Below the pieces are notes generated by a model that worked only from the letters and a program-made list of their open reading frames with translations, was not told the origin of the DNA and did no database searches. Positions 7,665 through 17,146 of a DNA stretch of 64,000 nucleotides are shown one piece after another. The translations under genes were made by a program, and so were the position numbers. Location: the NCBI RefSeq assembly GCF_018881835.1, contig NZ_JACVPO010000002.1, positions 620,001-684,000 on the forward strand. The letters run 5' to 3'. The DNA comes from Polynucleobacter hallstattensis (GTDB lineage: Bacteria > Pseudomonadota > Gammaproteobacteria > Burkholderiales > Burkholderiaceae). The stretch's first letter is position 1; the number at the start of each line of letters is the position of its first letter.

Positions 7665-10160
7665 TTAGAACGGCTCGTACCCACCAGAGGAGTAGCCAAC
7701 TGATCCCATCGCCAAGTTGTCGAACTTGGTATACGGACCTTGCCAGCTTAAACGCACAGTACCAATTGGTCCATTACGCTGCTTACCAATAATGATCTCT
7801 GCCATGCCTTTGTCTTGGGTTGTATCTGGGTGATACACCTCATCACGATAGATGAACATAATTAAGTCAGCATCCTGCTCGATCGCGCCTGACTCCCGCA
7901 AATCAGACATGATTGGGCGCTTGTTAGGACGTTGCTCAAGGCCACGATTTAACTGTGACAAGGCAACTACTGGGCACTGTAACTCTTTTGCTAGTGATTT
8001 AAGAGAGCGTGAGATTTCGGAGATCTCCGTTGCACGGTTCTCAGAACCAGAGCCACTCATCAACTGCAAGTAATCAATTACAACAAGGCCAAGTGTTCCG
8101 CCAAAGTTACGAGCAATACGTCGTGCACGCGCACGCAACTCTAAACTGGAAAGAGCGCCAGTCTCATCAATCAAAATTTGGGTATTACTCAAACGGGCAA
8201 TGGCATCAGTAACACGTGGCCACTCGTCATCTTGCAGCTTTCCTGTACGCATCCGGCTTTGATCAACACGTCCCACAGAACCCAGTAAACGAGCTGCCAA
8301 TTGCTCACCCGACATCTCCATTGAGAAAATAACGACTGGTAAACCTTCAGCCAATGCGACGTTCTCGGCGATATTGAGCGCAAATGCAGTATTGTGGGTC
8401 ACCACGTAATCATTGGTTACATAGGTTCTATCTGGATGGCTAACTGAGATGCATTGGGCCGCAGCAACTCTAGATGGCTCAATACTCTTAAATGACAGTC
8501 TGCGTTGGCGATCCCAGCTCGCTCTGAGCCTTTCTTTCTTTTCAGGCAAAGTAAATGCTTGAAATCCAGGGCCAAAACTCATATTCAAAACATAAGCTAA
8601 ACGACCCTGCTTTTTTTCACCCTTGTAGGTGTAGCTAGACTGTTTTTCTGCGATTGAACAAAAGCCGCCCAATGATCTAGCCAAAGTGGCAACGTCTTCT
8701 GATAATTGCTTGCTTGCAGTACAAAAACGAATGGAGCCCCACTTCTCAATCCAACCATCAGTATCCATCAAGCCCTGAAATAGGGCGAGACGGGAAGTCT
8801 TGTTGGCTTCAAGATAGGTAGCAGGAATATTTTTATCAAAACTTCTGCAGCCGAGAACGCCTAAATCTTGCAAGGCAGAGCGGAAGTAATTTGTTGGCAC
8901 AGACTGACGTTGGCCATTAGCAGCGATTCTGGCTTTGGAGATCAATCTCCAGTCATATGCGTTGGCATGAACCAGCTCCATCTCATAGCCAGCTAGAGCA
9001 TTCATGCGTTCAATAAGCTCGGGAGACTTAGTCGAGAACATCACGCAACCGTGAGATAAAGCCAAAGTCCCATCACCGAGTAATGCGCCCAAAACCCATG
9101 GGTTAATTGGTAATATATTTGAATGACCAAAATCACCTGAAACAGGATCTATCCACAGACGATTCTTGTATCGAACACAAGAAAGCATTTCTATTAAACG
9201 CGCAGTATTAATGACTTTGGGCGCATCCCAATCGCGATACATGACGCGCCATAGATGTTCATCGCAGCACTCAGCTTCACGACCATCTGAGAAAGTGACT
9301 TTGTAAATCTGCTTAATGCCTTGCGGATAGATGCCAGTCACCATGGAATGCTGACCATCCACAGAGGCAAGGCGATCGCCAAAACGTAAATCACCCATCA
9401 ACTTCCAGCCATCAACTGTTTTTACTTTGGCATCAAGTGGCTGCGCTTTACCCATCGAAGGTCTACCAGCAACAATCACTAAGTCGCCTTTTTGCAAGCC
9501 GCTGGTTTGTTTATCTAGATCGATAAATCCAGTTGCAATACCAGTGATGTCACTACCACCTTGACGGTTATAGAGTTCATCAATACGCGCAACAACGGTT
9601 TTAAGTAATGGTTCGATCTCGAGATAGTCGGCTTTGCGACTACCCTCTTCACCAATTTGCAGAATGCGTGATTCCGCTTCATCCAAAAGTGTTCTTACTG
9701 AACGACCCTCTGGAACAAATGCGGAGTTAACGATGTTATCAGACACTTCGATGAGGCGACGTAGAATGCTGCGATCACGAACAATGTCGGCATAGCCTTT
9801 TATGTTCGCTGCACTTGGTGTGCTCTGCGCTAATGAATTGAGGTAATCAATACCAACTAAGTCGCCACCCTGCTCAGACTTAACAGCCTCATGAACAGTA
9901 ATGACGTCAGCAGGATGATTGTCGCCAACTAAACGCTGAATGACCTTATAGATCAGAGCATGTTCAGGACGATAGAAATCTTTATCAGTTAGCACCCCGC
10001 CCAGGCGATCCCAGGCCGTGTTATCGATCAGTAGACCGCCGAGCAAAGATTGCTCGGCTTCTACAGAATGCGGCGGTACTTTTAAAGCCTGCAAAGCTGC
10101 ATCCCCAGAACCCATCATGCCAGGATTTGACATAAGAGAGCGTGAGCGGGATTCAGCCAT
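7665..10160 (-). CDS. dnaB: Replicative DNA helicase DnaB, precursor containing an intein
   Basis: The 831-residue precursor yields a 479-residue helicase once residues 239-590 are removed, a normal DnaB length. The N-terminal domain (about 28-130) and RecA-like C-terminal domain are both complete. The Walker A motif GRPSMGK-T is interrupted: Lys238 precedes the intein and Thr591 follows it. Downstream, the Walker B region LVVIDYLQLM and the DnaB motif RESGAIEQDADLI are intact. DnaB unwinds DNA at the replication fork. It is the last gene of rpsF-priB-rpsR-rplI-dnaB, 24 nt after rplI. Without splicing the ATP site would be broken. Confidence 0.97.
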   Translation of the reverse strand: MAESRSRSLMSNPGMMGSGDAALQALKVPPHSVEAEQSLLGGLLIDNTAWDRLGGVLTDKDFYRPEHALIYKVIQRLVGDNHPADVITVHEAVKSEQGGDLVGIDYLNSLAQSTPSAANIKGYADIVRDRSILRRLIEVSDNIVNSAFVPEGRSVRTLLDEAESRILQIGEEGSRKADYLEIEPLLKTVVARIDELYNRQGGSDITGIATGFIDLDKQTSGLQKGDLVIVAGRPSMGKAQPLDAKVKTVDGWKLMGDLRFGDRLASVDGQHSMVTGIYPQGIKQIYKVTFSDGREAECCDEHLWRVMYRDWDAPKVINTARLIEMLSCVRYKNRLWIDPVSGDFGHSNILPINPWVLGALLGDGTLALSHGCVMFSTKSPELIERMNALAGYEMELVHANAYDWRLISKARIAANGQRQSVPTNYFRSALQDLGVLGCRSFDKNIPATYLEANKTSRLALFQGLMDTDGWIEKWGSIRFCTASKQLSEDVATLARSLGGFCSIAEKQSSYTYKGEKKQGRLAYVLNMSFGPGFQAFTLPEKKERLRASWDRQRRLSFKSIEPSRVAAAQCISVSHPDRTYVTNDYVVTHNTAFALNIAENVALAEGLPVVIFSMEMSGEQLAARLLGSVGRVDQSRMRTGKLQDDEWPRVTDAIARLSNTQILIDETGALSSLELRARARRIARNFGGTLGLVVIDYLQLMSGSGSENRATEISEISRSLKSLAKELQCPVVALSQLNRGLEQRPNKRPIMSDLRESGAIEQDADLIMFIYRDEVYHPDTTQDKGMAEIIIGKQRNGPIGTVRLSWQGPYTKFDNLAMGSVGYSSGGYEPF
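8391..9446 (-). mobile_element. Class 3 intein with LAGLIDADG homing endonuclease in the DnaB P-loop
   Basis: 352 residues (239-590 of the precursor). The first residue is Ala, not the Cys/Ser of ordinary inteins. The class 3 Trp-Cys-Thr set is present: W304 in block B (EHLW), C570 in block F (QCISV) and T588 in block G (VVTHN). The block B His is H302; the usual Thr of TxxH is Cys299. It ends His589-Asn590, followed by extein Thr591. The two endonuclease motifs are LGALLGDG (357-364) and LFQGLMDTDG (460-469), each with its acidic residue. In class 3 inteins the block F Cys forms the branched intermediate. Complete motifs suggest active splicing and possibly active homing; both are inferred. 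Confidence 0.95.
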
Positions 10161-10184
10161 GAGGCTAGATTACAGATCTAAAAC

Positions 10185-10637
10185 TTACGCTTGCTCGCCA
10201 ACTACACGGATAGTAATGTCAGCCACTACATCGGTATGAACAGCTACCGCTACAGGGTGATCACCAACCATCTTTAACGGGCCAGTAGGCATACGTACAG
10301 AAGCTTTTTCGATTGCAAAGCCTTTGGCTTTCAAAGCATCAGCGATGTCATGGTTAGTTACAGAACCAAACAAACGACCGTCAACACCCGCTTTTTGACC
10401 GATTTCAAGAACCAAGTCCTTGAGCTTAGTGCCAACCGCTTGGGCAGCAGCCAATTTCTCAGCAGCCAATTTTTCCAACTCAGCGCGACGTACTGCAAAG
10501 TCAGCGATAGCTGTTTCAGTTGCACGACGAGCTTTGCGTTGTGGGATTAGGAAATTACGAGCGTAACCGTCTTTAACACGAACGATGTCACCGAGGTTGC
10601 CCAGGTTAATTACTTTTTCTAAAAGAATGATTTGCAT
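10185..10637 (-). CDS. rplI: 50S ribosomal protein L9
   Basis: A 150-residue L9 starting MQIILLEKV, with the classic [19 protein letters not shown]-terminal RNA-binding segment, a long connecting helix and a C-terminal domain. The open frame extends 21 codons further, but ATG at 10637 matches the family start and has a GGGAG ribosome site. It sits between rpsR and dnaB in the S6 operon. Confidence 0.97.
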   Translation of the reverse strand: MQIILLEKVINLGNLGDIVRVKDGYARNFLIPQRKARRATETAIADFAVRRAELEKLAAEKLAAAQAVGTKLKDLVLEIGQKAGVDGRLFGSVTNHDIADALKAKGFAIEKASVRMPTGPLKMVGDHPVAVAVHTDVVADITIRVVGEQA

Positions 10638-10650
10638 TGAGGGCTCCCAA

Positions 10651-10923
10651 TTATTTCTTGTGTTGATCGGAGAATGGCAACAAAGCCAAGTAACGAGCAC
10701 GCTTGATAGCAGTGTCTAACTGACGCTGATATTTAGCTTTTGTGCCTGTCAAACGTGCAGGAGTAATCTTGGCGTTTTCGCCAATGAAGTCCTTCAAGGT
10801 ATCTACGTCTTTATAGTCAATCTGCTCTACGCCAGCAACAGTGAAACGGCAATAACGCTTACGCTTGAACAATGGGTTCTGAGCTGGTTTCTTTTTGAAA
10901 TCGGGTTTCTTTCCAAACGCCAT
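10651..10923 (-). CDS. rpsR: 30S ribosomal protein S18
   Basis: A 90-residue S18 with a basic N-terminal tail and the core segments YKDVDTL and [10 protein letters not shown]18 forms a dimer with S6 on the platform of the 30S subunit; the S6 gene is two genes upstream. Confidence 0.97.
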   Translation of the reverse strand: MAFGKKPDFKKKPAQNPLFKRKRYCRFTVAGVEQIDYKDVDTLKDFIGENAKITPARLTGTKAKYQRQLDTAIKRARYLALLPFSDQHKK

Positions 10924-10936
10924 GATGATTTCCTCT

Positions 10937-11230
10937 TTAATTTTTCAATTGAATATGGGTGATATGGAAAACAAGTCTTTGATTACGCAGAGTCTTGGGT
11001 GCTAAGAATCCTTCAAACACTGCCTTGGCTCCTAAATCCATTTGCTCTAAGCCCTTTTGTATGGGGCCGATTGCTATGGCTTCAACACTCATCTGAATTT
11101 TCCTAGCCACTCCTACCTCGTTTACTTCGCCGCTGTGTTCTAGCTGGCAATGCATCACCGGTATTCCTGCTGGTGTAAATCGAATTGCGTCTTTAGATAC
11201 CAAGAATGCAGTTAGGGTGAAATGATTCAA
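10937..11230 (-). CDS. priB: Primosomal replication protein N
   Basis: A 97-residue OB-fold protein with the PriB features [17 protein letters not shown] and the FEGFLAP strand region. PriB helps PriA reload DnaB at stalled forks, fitting its place in the dnaB operon. The start is TTG at 11230 with a GGAG site 5 nt upstream. No ATG or GTG lies between it and the upstream in-frame stop. Confidence 0.9.
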   Translation of the reverse strand: MNHFTLTAFLVSKDAIRFTPAGIPVMHCQLEHSGEVNEVGVARKIQMSVEAIAIGPIQKGLEQMDLGAKAVFEGFLAPKTLRNQRLVFHITHIQLKN

Positions 11231-11289
11231 CGCCGCTCCGTCACTCTGATACGTTTTCTAGTCTGTGTATTCCTCTTCAAATTTCTAAC

Positions 11290-11664
11290 TTAAACCGCTG
11301 CTACAGGAGCGTCGGATTGAGCTGATTTGCGCGCTTCTTCACGTTGCACTTCTTTCATCATGATGGAAGGCTCTGTTTCAGCTTTCTTCGTCTTGATGAT
11401 GAGGTGACGCAAAACAGCATCGTTAAATTTGAATGCGTGCTCGAGCTCGTCCAGAGTTTTCTGGTCGCACTCAATATTCATACAAACGTAATGGGCTTTT
11501 GCAAGTTTGTCGATCATGTAAGCCATCTGACGACGACCCCAATCTTCCATGCGGTGAATTTTGCCGCCTGCAGCAGCTAATGTCGCTTTGTAGCGATCGA
11601 TCATCGCAGGTACTTGCTCGCTTTGGTCCGGGTGGACGATAAAGACGATTTCATAATGACGCAT
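11290..11664 (-). CDS. rpsF: 30S ribosomal protein S6
   Basis: A 124-residue S6 starting [17 protein letters not shown], with the [11 protein letters not shown] segment that contacts S18 and a disordered tail rich in Glu, Lys and Ala. It is the first gene of the operon with priB, rpsR, rplI and dnaB. A GGAGT ribosome site precedes the ATG. Confidence 0.97.
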   Translation of the reverse strand: MRHYEIVFIVHPDQSEQVPAMIDRYKATLAAAGGKIHRMEDWGRRQMAYMIDKLAKAHYVCMNIECDQKTLDELEHAFKFNDAVLRHLIIKTKKAETEPSIMMKEVQREEARKSAQSDAPVAAV

Positions 11665-11701
11665 CTAACACTCCTTAAGGATAAAATCACCTGAGCATCT
11701 T

Positions 11702-11729
11702 GCTAACTTCCGATGGTTTTAAAGTTAGC
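11702..11729 (-). promoter_or_regulatory. Hairpin in the rpsF leader, possible S6:S18 autoregulatory site
   Basis: On the minus strand GCTAACTT pairs with AAGTTAGC (8 bp) around a 12-nt loop, about 37 nt before the rpsF start. Bacterial rpsF leaders often carry an S6:S18-binding hairpin, and the position fits. I do not see the conserved CCG of that motif on this strand, so the assignment is weak. Confidence 0.35.
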
Positions 11730-11797
11730 GCCAGTGTGACAAGGTAGTAACAAATTGTAGGTAAAACTAACTACACATATTTACAGCTTTTAAGTCC

Positions 11798-12874
11798 TCA
11801 CCGAATTTCAGGTAAGTCCGCTATTCTAGCAAAAAAATCCTGCCAAGTCAGGGGTTTACCGGCTTTATTTGCCTGCTTTGCTGCATTAAGAGCCAATTGA
11901 AGTGCAATTCTGGCCCTAGGGGCAGTTAATGAGCCTGAAGCACGGCATCCAGGGGCATCTAACTCGGGAATGTTTGGCAAGGTAGAACCAGCACCTGTTC
12001 TAGTAGTTCTCACCAAAGCAATACCCTGGACCATCGCCCGGTCCAAAGGCTCGATCCAATCATCATGAAAGCCACCGTGCCCAGAACCAGCGAGAACAAA
12101 TCCCTGAACGGAGCTACTTAGCCAATGGGTGATGGTTTCAGGGCGAGCACCCGCATGACTAGTCAAGATCTCAACCCAAGGCCACTCCCCCTCCTGGGGG
12201 ATAGGCAAATCTTCGCTCCAAGCAGCTTGTACAGCTTTAACCCCAGATAACCAAGATGGGTTAATTAAGCCTACGGAACTGGATGGGGCATTTTGTAATG
12301 GCGCATTCAAAGCCGTAGCGTGGCGCTTCGCCAAATCCATTGCCATACATCCACGCCCGTCCATCACCGCATAAATGCCACCAGGACAGTTATCAATGGG
12401 TGTAGAAGCCCAGCGCAAGGCATCCAATAAATTGGAGGGTCCATCAGCTCCAGGTGCATTACTTGGGAGCATGGCCCCCGTCAGAATAACCCTCTTAGAC
12501 TGAGTCTGCGCTAACTTTCCACACGTTATCTGCAGAAATAAGCCTGTCTCCTCAATCGTATCGGTGCCGTGGGTAATCACAACCCCTCTCACAGCAGAGT
12601 CCAGCAAAGCTTGACCTACAGCAAGTCCTAGACTAGTAAGGTGAGCATCAGTCAGATTGCGACTATTGACATTCGCTATCTGACGAGAAACCAGCTTAAC
12701 CCCCTTAGGCACCACTGACTGAACCTGCGCCACTAAAGCATCAACCCCGACTTGACCAGCTTCATATTGAAGGGGGCTTGTTTCCGGATTGGGGGCAAGG
12801 CCTGCAATAGTGCCACCCATACCAAAAACCAGAATATGGGATGTATTTTCAGAAATATTGGGATTTAAACTCAT
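11798..12874 (-). CDS. L-asparaginase, type I/II family
   Basis: A 358-residue asparaginase/glutaminase-like protein. It has the N-terminal nucleophile region GMGGTIAG and the second catalytic threonine motif [14 protein letters not shown]. The C-terminal part includes VLAGSGHGG. It hydrolyses asparagine to aspartate. No export signal is visible, so it is probably cytoplasmic. The open frame runs 100 codons upstream through lexA; ATG at 12874 begins just before the first conserved strand. It is transcribed away from lexA with a 61-bp gap. Confidence 0.88.
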   Translation of the reverse strand: MSLNPNISENTSHILVFGMGGTIAGLAPNPETSPLQYEAGQVGVDALVAQVQSVVPKGVKLVSRQIANVNSRNLTDAHLTSLGLAVGQALLDSAVRGVVITHGTDTIEETGLFLQITCGKLAQTQSKRVILTGAMLPSNAPGADGPSNLLDALRWASTPIDNCPGGIYAVMDGRGCMAMDLAKRHATALNAPLQNAPSSSVGLINPSWLSGVKAVQAAWSEDLPIPQEGEWPWVEILTSHAGARPETITHWLSSSVQGFVLAGSGHGGFHDDWIEPLDRAMVQGIALVRTTRTGAGSTLPNIPELDAPGCRASGSLTAPRARIALQLALNAAKQANKAGKPLTWQDFFARIADLPEIR

Positions 12875-12918
12875 GCCTCCATTATCCGCCTCCAAATTAC
12901 TTGAATATTCAAATAGTG

Positions 12919-12934
12919 CTGTATACAATCCCAG
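12919..12934. promoter_or_regulatory. Candidate LexA box (SOS operator) before lexA
   Basis: CTGTATACAATCCCAG follows the CTGT-N8-ACAG pattern of proteobacterial LexA boxes, with one mismatch in the second half-site (CCAG). It lies 1 nt before the lexA ATG and in the gap shared with the divergent asparaginase gene, so it suits autoregulation. Confidence 0.6.
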
Positions 12935-12935
12935 T

Positions 12936-13655
12936 ATGGATATAAATACAGTCGATTTTCTAGAGGAGCTGACTGCCCTCCCCAAACTCACCTCACGGCA
13001 AAGTGAGATTTTGGAATTGATTACCAAGGCCATCGAGGAAAGTGGTTCACCTCCTACTCGTGCTGAAATTGCAGCGCAACTGGGCTTCGCTTCTGCCAAC
13101 GCTGCTGAAGAGCACTTACGCGCATTGGCAAAAAAAGGATACATCGAGCTAACGCCGGGAACATCCCGAGGCATTCGTATTCCGCAACGATTTAATCAGA
13201 CACACAATCCTAATAAATACCGTCAGATGTCATTGCCCTCTGGCGCGCTTCAGCAACTCACACTGCCACTCATTGGTCGTGTTGCTGCAGGTTCTCCGAT
13301 CATGGCTGTTGAGCACATTGAAAAACAAGTGCCAATTGATCCAAGCTTGTTTAGCAAAGGTGCTGATTACTTACTGAAGGTGGTTGGTATGAGTATGCGC
13401 GATGCTGGCATTCTGGATGGTGACTATCTTGCAATACGAAAAACTTCCGAGGTTCGTAACGGCGATATCGTAGTTGCGCGCTTAGATGATGAGGTCACAG
13501 TAAAACGTTGGAACCAAAAGAAAACTGCGGATGGTATGGTGATTGAATTACAAGCCGAGAATCCAGACTTCAAAAATATTTTGGTAGACAGGCGTCAACC
13601 CAACTTTGCAGTTGAAGGCCAAGCTGTTGGCCTCATTAGGGCTGGCGGACTATAA
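12936..13655 (+). CDS. lexA: SOS response repressor and protease LexA
   Basis: A 239-residue LexA. The N-terminal winged helix spans about 10-75 and includes the helix-turn-helix [14 protein letters not shown]. The C-terminal S24 domain holds the self-cleavage site Ala118-Gly119 and the Ser153/Lys190 dyad. RecA-stimulated cleavage releases SOS genes; uvrC in this window is a possible target, though I found no box there. The start at 12936 follows the candidate LexA box; the longer frame from 12789 lies within the asparaginase gene. Confidence 0.96.
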   Translation: MDINTVDFLEELTALPKLTSRQSEILELITKAIEESGSPPTRAEIAAQLGFASANAAEEHLRALAKKGYIELTPGTSRGIRIPQRFNQTHNPNKYRQMSLPSGALQQLTLPLIGRVAAGSPIMAVEHIEKQVPIDPSLFSKGADYLLKVVGMSMRDAGILDGDYLAIRKTSEVRNGDIVVARLDDEVTVKRWNQKKTADGMVIELQAENPDFKNILVDRRQPNFAVEGQAVGLIRAGGL

Positions 13656-13673
13656 GCCCTGCCCTGTTAAGCC

Positions 13674-13699
13674 AAAAGCCTCGTTTAGAGGCCTTTTTC
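13674..13699 (+). terminator. lexA terminator
   Basis: GCCTC at 13678-13682 pairs with GAGGC at 13688-13692, with an AAAA run before and TTTTT after. It lies 20 nt past the lexA stop and may also serve the convergent lipoprotein gene. Confidence 0.75.
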
Positions 13700-13723
13700 T
13701 ATTGCTGATCGATGTAACTATTT

Positions 13724-14182
13724 TTATCTCTTAGTTGGCGCGACTACGTTTGCATTCTTTGGTGATGCGGTAATAGTGATGATCGTTTTTGGCCCAGTAA
13801 ATGGACCTTCATTTAACTCTACGGTTGAGGTGCGATCACCCTTAGTGAAAACCAAAATACTGGTTTTTGATTTCACTGCACTCACGGTAGTCCAACCCGC
13901 TTTAGGGTATTCAGCTTGGAAGAATGCGTAAATATCCGTTGGGGTTTGCGCACCAGATAAAACTACGCGCCCAACCCAGTTATCACCACGACCAATGATT
14001 AAAGAATCTGAACCGATGATTTTGGATGCCGCAGGCAATGGCATATCACCTAAGAGTTGTGTCTGAATTTCTTGAACTTCACTAGGCGTACCTGTTGGAG
14101 AATCACCAGAAGATGCACATCCACCCAGCAGAGTGGATAAGACTAAGCAAAGCACACTAAGTTTTAGAGTTTGAAATGTCAT
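13724..14182 (-). CDS. Uncharacterised lipoprotein
   Basis: 152 residues with a lipoprotein signal ending in the lipobox LLGGC (Cys22), followed by a Ser/Gly/Pro-rich spacer. The mature domain has no motif I recognise. It contains FFQAEYPKAGWTTVSAVKSK, which suggests a small mixed alpha/beta fold, and ends in a basic tail. It is convergent with lexA and lies downstream of the tRNA pair. No function is proposed. Confidence 0.75.
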   Translation of the reverse strand: MTFQTLKLSVLCLVLSTLLGGCASSGDSPTGTPSEVQEIQTQLLGDMPLPAASKIIGSDSLIIGRGDNWVGRVVLSGAQTPTDIYAFFQAEYPKAGWTTVSAVKSKTSILVFTKGDRTSTVELNEGPFTGPKTIITITASPKNANVVAPTKR

Positions 14183-14220
14183 TGTTTACCTTGATAGCCC
14201 AAAGTGATTAACGCATAAGA

Positions 14221-14239
14221 GCTTACAACATTTGTAAGC
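14221..14239. repeat. Perfect 8-bp inverted repeat between tRNA-Cys and the lipoprotein gene
   Basis: GCTTACAA and TTGTAAGC flank a CAT loop. No T-run follows on either strand, so it is not a standard terminator. It may be a processing or operator site, or the 3' hairpin of the tRNA transcript. Confidence 0.5.
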
Positions 14240-14276
14240 ATCTTAGGCTACACGATTCATTCGTCAACTCAAATTC

Positions 14277-14350
14277 TGGAGGCGCGTGAGGGAATCGAAC
14301 CCCCGTACGAAGCTTTGCAGGCTCCTGCCTAACCACTCGGCCAACGCGCC
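14277..14350 (-). tRNA. tRNA-Cys (GCA)
   Basis: A 74-nt cloverleaf read on the minus strand. GGCGCGT pairs with ACGCGCC, the anticodon loop has GCA, the T arm has GGTTCGATTCC, and TCCA is encoded at the 3' end. It lies 50 bp after tRNA-Gly, probably in the same transcript. Confidence 0.97.
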
Positions 14351-14400
14351 ATACGCTTGAATCAAAAATGGGAAGCTTTTTTAGGGCTTCCCATCGAACT

Positions 14401-14476
14401 TGGAGCGGGAAAGGAGGTTCGAACTCCCGACCTATACCTTGGCAAGGTATCGCTCTACCAGCTGAGCTATTCCCGC
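14401..14476 (-). tRNA. tRNA-Gly (GCC)
   Basis: A 76-nt cloverleaf on the minus strand. GCGGGAA pairs with TTCCCGC, the D arm has AGCTCAGCTGG, the anticodon GCC lies in a CTTGCCAAG stem-loop, the T arm has GTTCGAACC, and TCCA is encoded. It follows pgsA, an order common in beta-proteobacteria. Confidence 0.97.
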
Positions 14477-14593
14477 ATAACAGGGCAACAGTTTAGCAAA
14501 CAATTTGAGAGAGCGCATTATTCACGAACCAGGCTATGTAGTAGCGAGGGTAACGTTTACACCAAGCCCTTATCAGCCATGGGTTTGTGGACA

Positions 14594-15169
14594 TTACTTG
14601 GCTTTTTCAACTAGCTGAGGCAAAGCCTTTTTCATGTAATAGAACATTGACCAAAGTGTCAAAAAGGATGCAATCCAGATTAACCAAGTGCCCACTTGTG
14701 CGCAATTGAGCCAACCAAATATGGTGTCGTTCAACAATAAAAATGGGATCGCTATCAGTTGGGCTGTAGTCTTTAGCTTGCCGACCATATGCACAGCAAC
14801 ACTTTTCCCAGCACCTAAGAGCGCCATCCACTCCCTCAAGGCGGAGATGGTAATTTCACGGCCAATAATGATGAGGGCAACCCAAACCTGAACACGGTCC
14901 ATGTTGAGGAGAACCAACAATGCAGCAGCAACAATTAATTTATCAGCTACTGGATCTAAGAATTGACCAAATGCCGACTCTTGTTTCATTTTGCGAGCGA
15001 GGAACCCATCCAACCAATCAGTCAGCGCAGCAAAAATAAAAATTACTGTAGCCGTGAGATTTTTTTCAAAGGGAGTAAGCCAGCCATTAGGTAAATAGAA
15101 CACTGCGACGACAAGCGGGATTGCGGCAACGCGCAACCAGGTCAGGGCAATGGGTAAATTAAACGGCAT
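14594..15169 (-). CDS. pgsA: CDP-diacylglycerol-glycerol-3-phosphate 3-phosphatidyltransferase
   Basis: A 191-residue CDP-alcohol phosphatidyltransferase of the inner membrane. The signature spans about residues 50-75: the DWLDGFLAR run, then FGQFLDPVADK, giving the DG-AR-G-D-D pattern. About five hydrophobic helices surround it. It makes phosphatidylglycerol phosphate. The gene lies 36 bp after uvrC and before the tRNA-Gly/Cys pair. Confidence 0.95.
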   Translation of the reverse strand: MPFNLPIALTWLRVAAIPLVVAVFYLPNGWLTPFEKNLTATVIFIFAALTDWLDGFLARKMKQESAFGQFLDPVADKLIVAAALLVLLNMDRVQVWVALIIIGREITISALREWMALLGAGKSVAVHMVGKLKTTAQLIAIPFLLLNDTIFGWLNCAQVGTWLIWIASFLTLWSMFYYMKKALPQLVEKAK

Positions 15170-15205
15170 AGCCTAAGCATAAACCAATGCGAGTGAGCTG
15201 GGTAA

Positions 15206-17146
15206 TCAATGGAGTTGCTTATAGATTTGCTCGGCCAATGCCGTAGAAATTCCCTCAACACTGGAAAGCTCTTCGATGGTGGCATTAGAGACACCACGCA
15301 AACCTCCAAAACGGGCAAGTAATTTTTGACGACGTTTCGCTCCGATACCCTCAATCTCCTCTAGTTGCGAAACTGTTCTGGCTTTTGCTCGTTTGGAACG
15401 CATGCCAGTAATCGCAAAGCGGTGTGCCTCATCCCGGATTTGCGCTACCAATAACAAAGCCGCGCTATCAATGCCGAGTTCGAGCGATTTACGTCCATCC
15501 GCAAAAATAAGCGTCTCAAGACCTACCTTACGGCCTTCTCCTTTAGCAACACCAACAATCAACCCAAAATCCATACCAAATTCAGAAAGAACTTGTCTTG
15601 CCATCTCAACTTGACCCTTGCCACCGTCAATCAAAATGACTTGTGGCATCTTCTCGACAGGGAGTTCTTGGAAATTTGCATAACGGCGCTGTAGGACCTG
15701 ACGCATTGCAGCGTAGTCATCACCCGGTGTAATGTCGTTAATATTAAAACGACGGTATTCACTAGACTGCATCGCATTTTTGGAATACACCACACAAGAA
15801 GCTTGTGTGGCCTCACCAGAAGTGTGGCTAATGTCAAAACACTCAATACGCAACTGCTCGAGACTTTCCAATTCCAAAGCCAAAACATCAGCTAGCGCTC
15901 GCGCTCTCGCTAGTTGTCCACCAGTCTCGACCAAACGCTTCGCTATCGCAATCTTGGCATTACCTTCAGCCATAGCCAGCCAATGTCGTCTCTGGCCTTG
16001 TGGCTGATGCAGGAAAGTAATGCGCTTACCGGCTTGTGCATTGAGTAAATCATGCAAGCCTTCTGGGGCTGATTGCTCGGAAATATCCTCAGTACTTTCT
16101 TCCGGCGCCGCAATATCATCCACCAACTTTCTCAATGGATGATTCAGAATCAATACAGGTGGAATTAAATTGGTAGTCGCCTCACCATCACCTGACTTCT
16201 CGTCTAGGTAATGCTGAGCGATAAAGGCTTCTAAAATTTCTGCGGGGGGTGGCAGCTCACCAGAGCTTGAACGTAAGCCCTTAGGGAAATATGCTCGATC
16301 ACCCAAGTGGCGGCCACCGCGAATCATTGCCAAATTGACGCAAACCACGCCTTCCATTTGAGCTACAGCGATGACGTCAACATCACCCTCACCATCGGCA
16401 ACAGTATCCATGGACTGCTGTTGCAAGACGCTAGAGAGATCTGTAATTCGATCTCTTAGTACTGCAGCCATTTCAAATTCCATGGAATCGCTATAGGCAT
16501 GCATCTTTTTTTCAAGCTCAGAAAGCACACGACTGTGGTCGCCCTCTAAAAAACGAGTTGCCTGTGCTACGTCCTGCCCATACTGCTCGACACTCAGACG
16601 ACCAACACAAGGTGCACTACAGCGATGAATTTGATGCAGTAAACAAGGGCGGCTACGGTTTTTGAATACAGAGTCTTCACAAGTTCTCAGACGAAAGACT
16701 TTTTGCAAAATCTGCACGCTATTGCGAACCGCCCATGAATTTGGAAACGGTCCAAAGTAATGATTGCGCTTATCCGTTTTTCCTCGATAGGATGCTAGGC
16801 GTGGAAACTGGTGCCCCGTCAACATCACATAGGGATAGGACTTATCATCTCGGAAGAGAATATTGAATGGAGGAGCTAACTCCTTAATCAAATTGTTCTC
16901 TAGAATTAAGGCTTCAGTTTCTGAGCGTGTTACTGTAGTTTCGTAGCGGGCAATTTTTCCCACCATCAGCTCTATCCGTGGTGAGAGCTGAGTTCGCTGG
17001 AAGTAACTAGATACCCGCTTTTTGAGATTGCGTGCTTTTCCGACATACAGAATATGCCCCGCCTCATCAAAGAAGCGATACACCCCCGGCAATCCGGGTA
17101 GCCGTTTAACATCCTGCTGAAGGGTTTCAAAAAGCGAATTACTCAT
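15206..17146 (-). CDS. uvrC: Excinuclease ABC subunit C
   Basis: A 646-residue UvrC. The N-terminal GIY-YIG nuclease has LPGVYRFFD and [15 protein letters not shown] Cys-containing segment ([16 protein letters not shown]), a UVR motif region (about 205-240), an RNase H-like 5' nuclease domain ([16 protein letters not shown]) and C-terminal helix-hairpin-helix repeats follow. UvrC makes both cuts in nucleotide excision repair. Its ATG (17144-17146) overlaps the ATG of the divergent earP gene in a shared CATG. Confidence 0.97.
   Translation of the reverse strand: MSNSLFETLQQDVKRLPGLPGVYRFFDEAGHILYVGKARNLKKRVSSYFQRTQLSPRIELMVGKIARYETTVTRSETEALILENNLIKELAPPFNILFRDDKSYPYVMLTGHQFPRLASYRGKTDKRNHYFGPFPNSWAVRNSVQILQKVFRLRTCEDSVFKNRSRPCLLHQIHRCSAPCVGRLSVEQYGQDVAQATRFLEGDHSRVLSELEKKMHAYSDSMEFEMAAVLRDRITDLSSVLQQQSMDTVADGEGDVDVIAVAQMEGVVCVNLAMIRGGRHLGDRAYFPKGLRSSSGELPPPAEILEAFIAQHYLDEKSGDGEATTNLIPPVLILNHPLRKLVDDIAAPEESTEDISEQSAPEGLHDLLNAQAGKRITFLHQPQGQRRHWLAMAEGNAKIAIAKRLVETGGQLARARALADVLALELESLEQLRIECFDISHTSGEATQASCVVYSKNAMQSSEYRRFNINDITPGDDYAAMRQVLQRRYANFQELPVEKMPQVILIDGGKGQVEMARQVLSEFGMDFGLIVGVAKGEGRKVGLETLIFADGRKSLELGIDSAALLLVAQIRDEAHRFAITGMRSKRAKARTVSQLEEIEGIGAKRRQKLLARFGGLRGVSNATIEELSSVEGISTALAEQIYKQLH

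Noticed and set aside
9447..10160. dnaB read as a gene disrupted by a group I or II intron or by a misassembly
   Set aside because: The frame is continuous through the insert, which carries protein-splicing and endonuclease motifs; the flanks rejoin exactly at the P-loop.
12875..13174. N-terminal extension of the asparaginase frame by 100 codons
   Set aside because: It lies antisense to lexA, has no family likeness, and the conserved GGTIAG strand begins just after the ATG at 12874.
14277..14476. tRNA-Cys/Gly pair as an integration site for a genomic island
   Set aside because: No integrase gene or duplicated tRNA 3' end is seen nearby, and the flanking genes are core genes in the usual order.
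14357..14614. An open frame of 85 codons across the tRNA region
   Set aside because: It runs over the antisense of tRNA-Gly and has no protein character.
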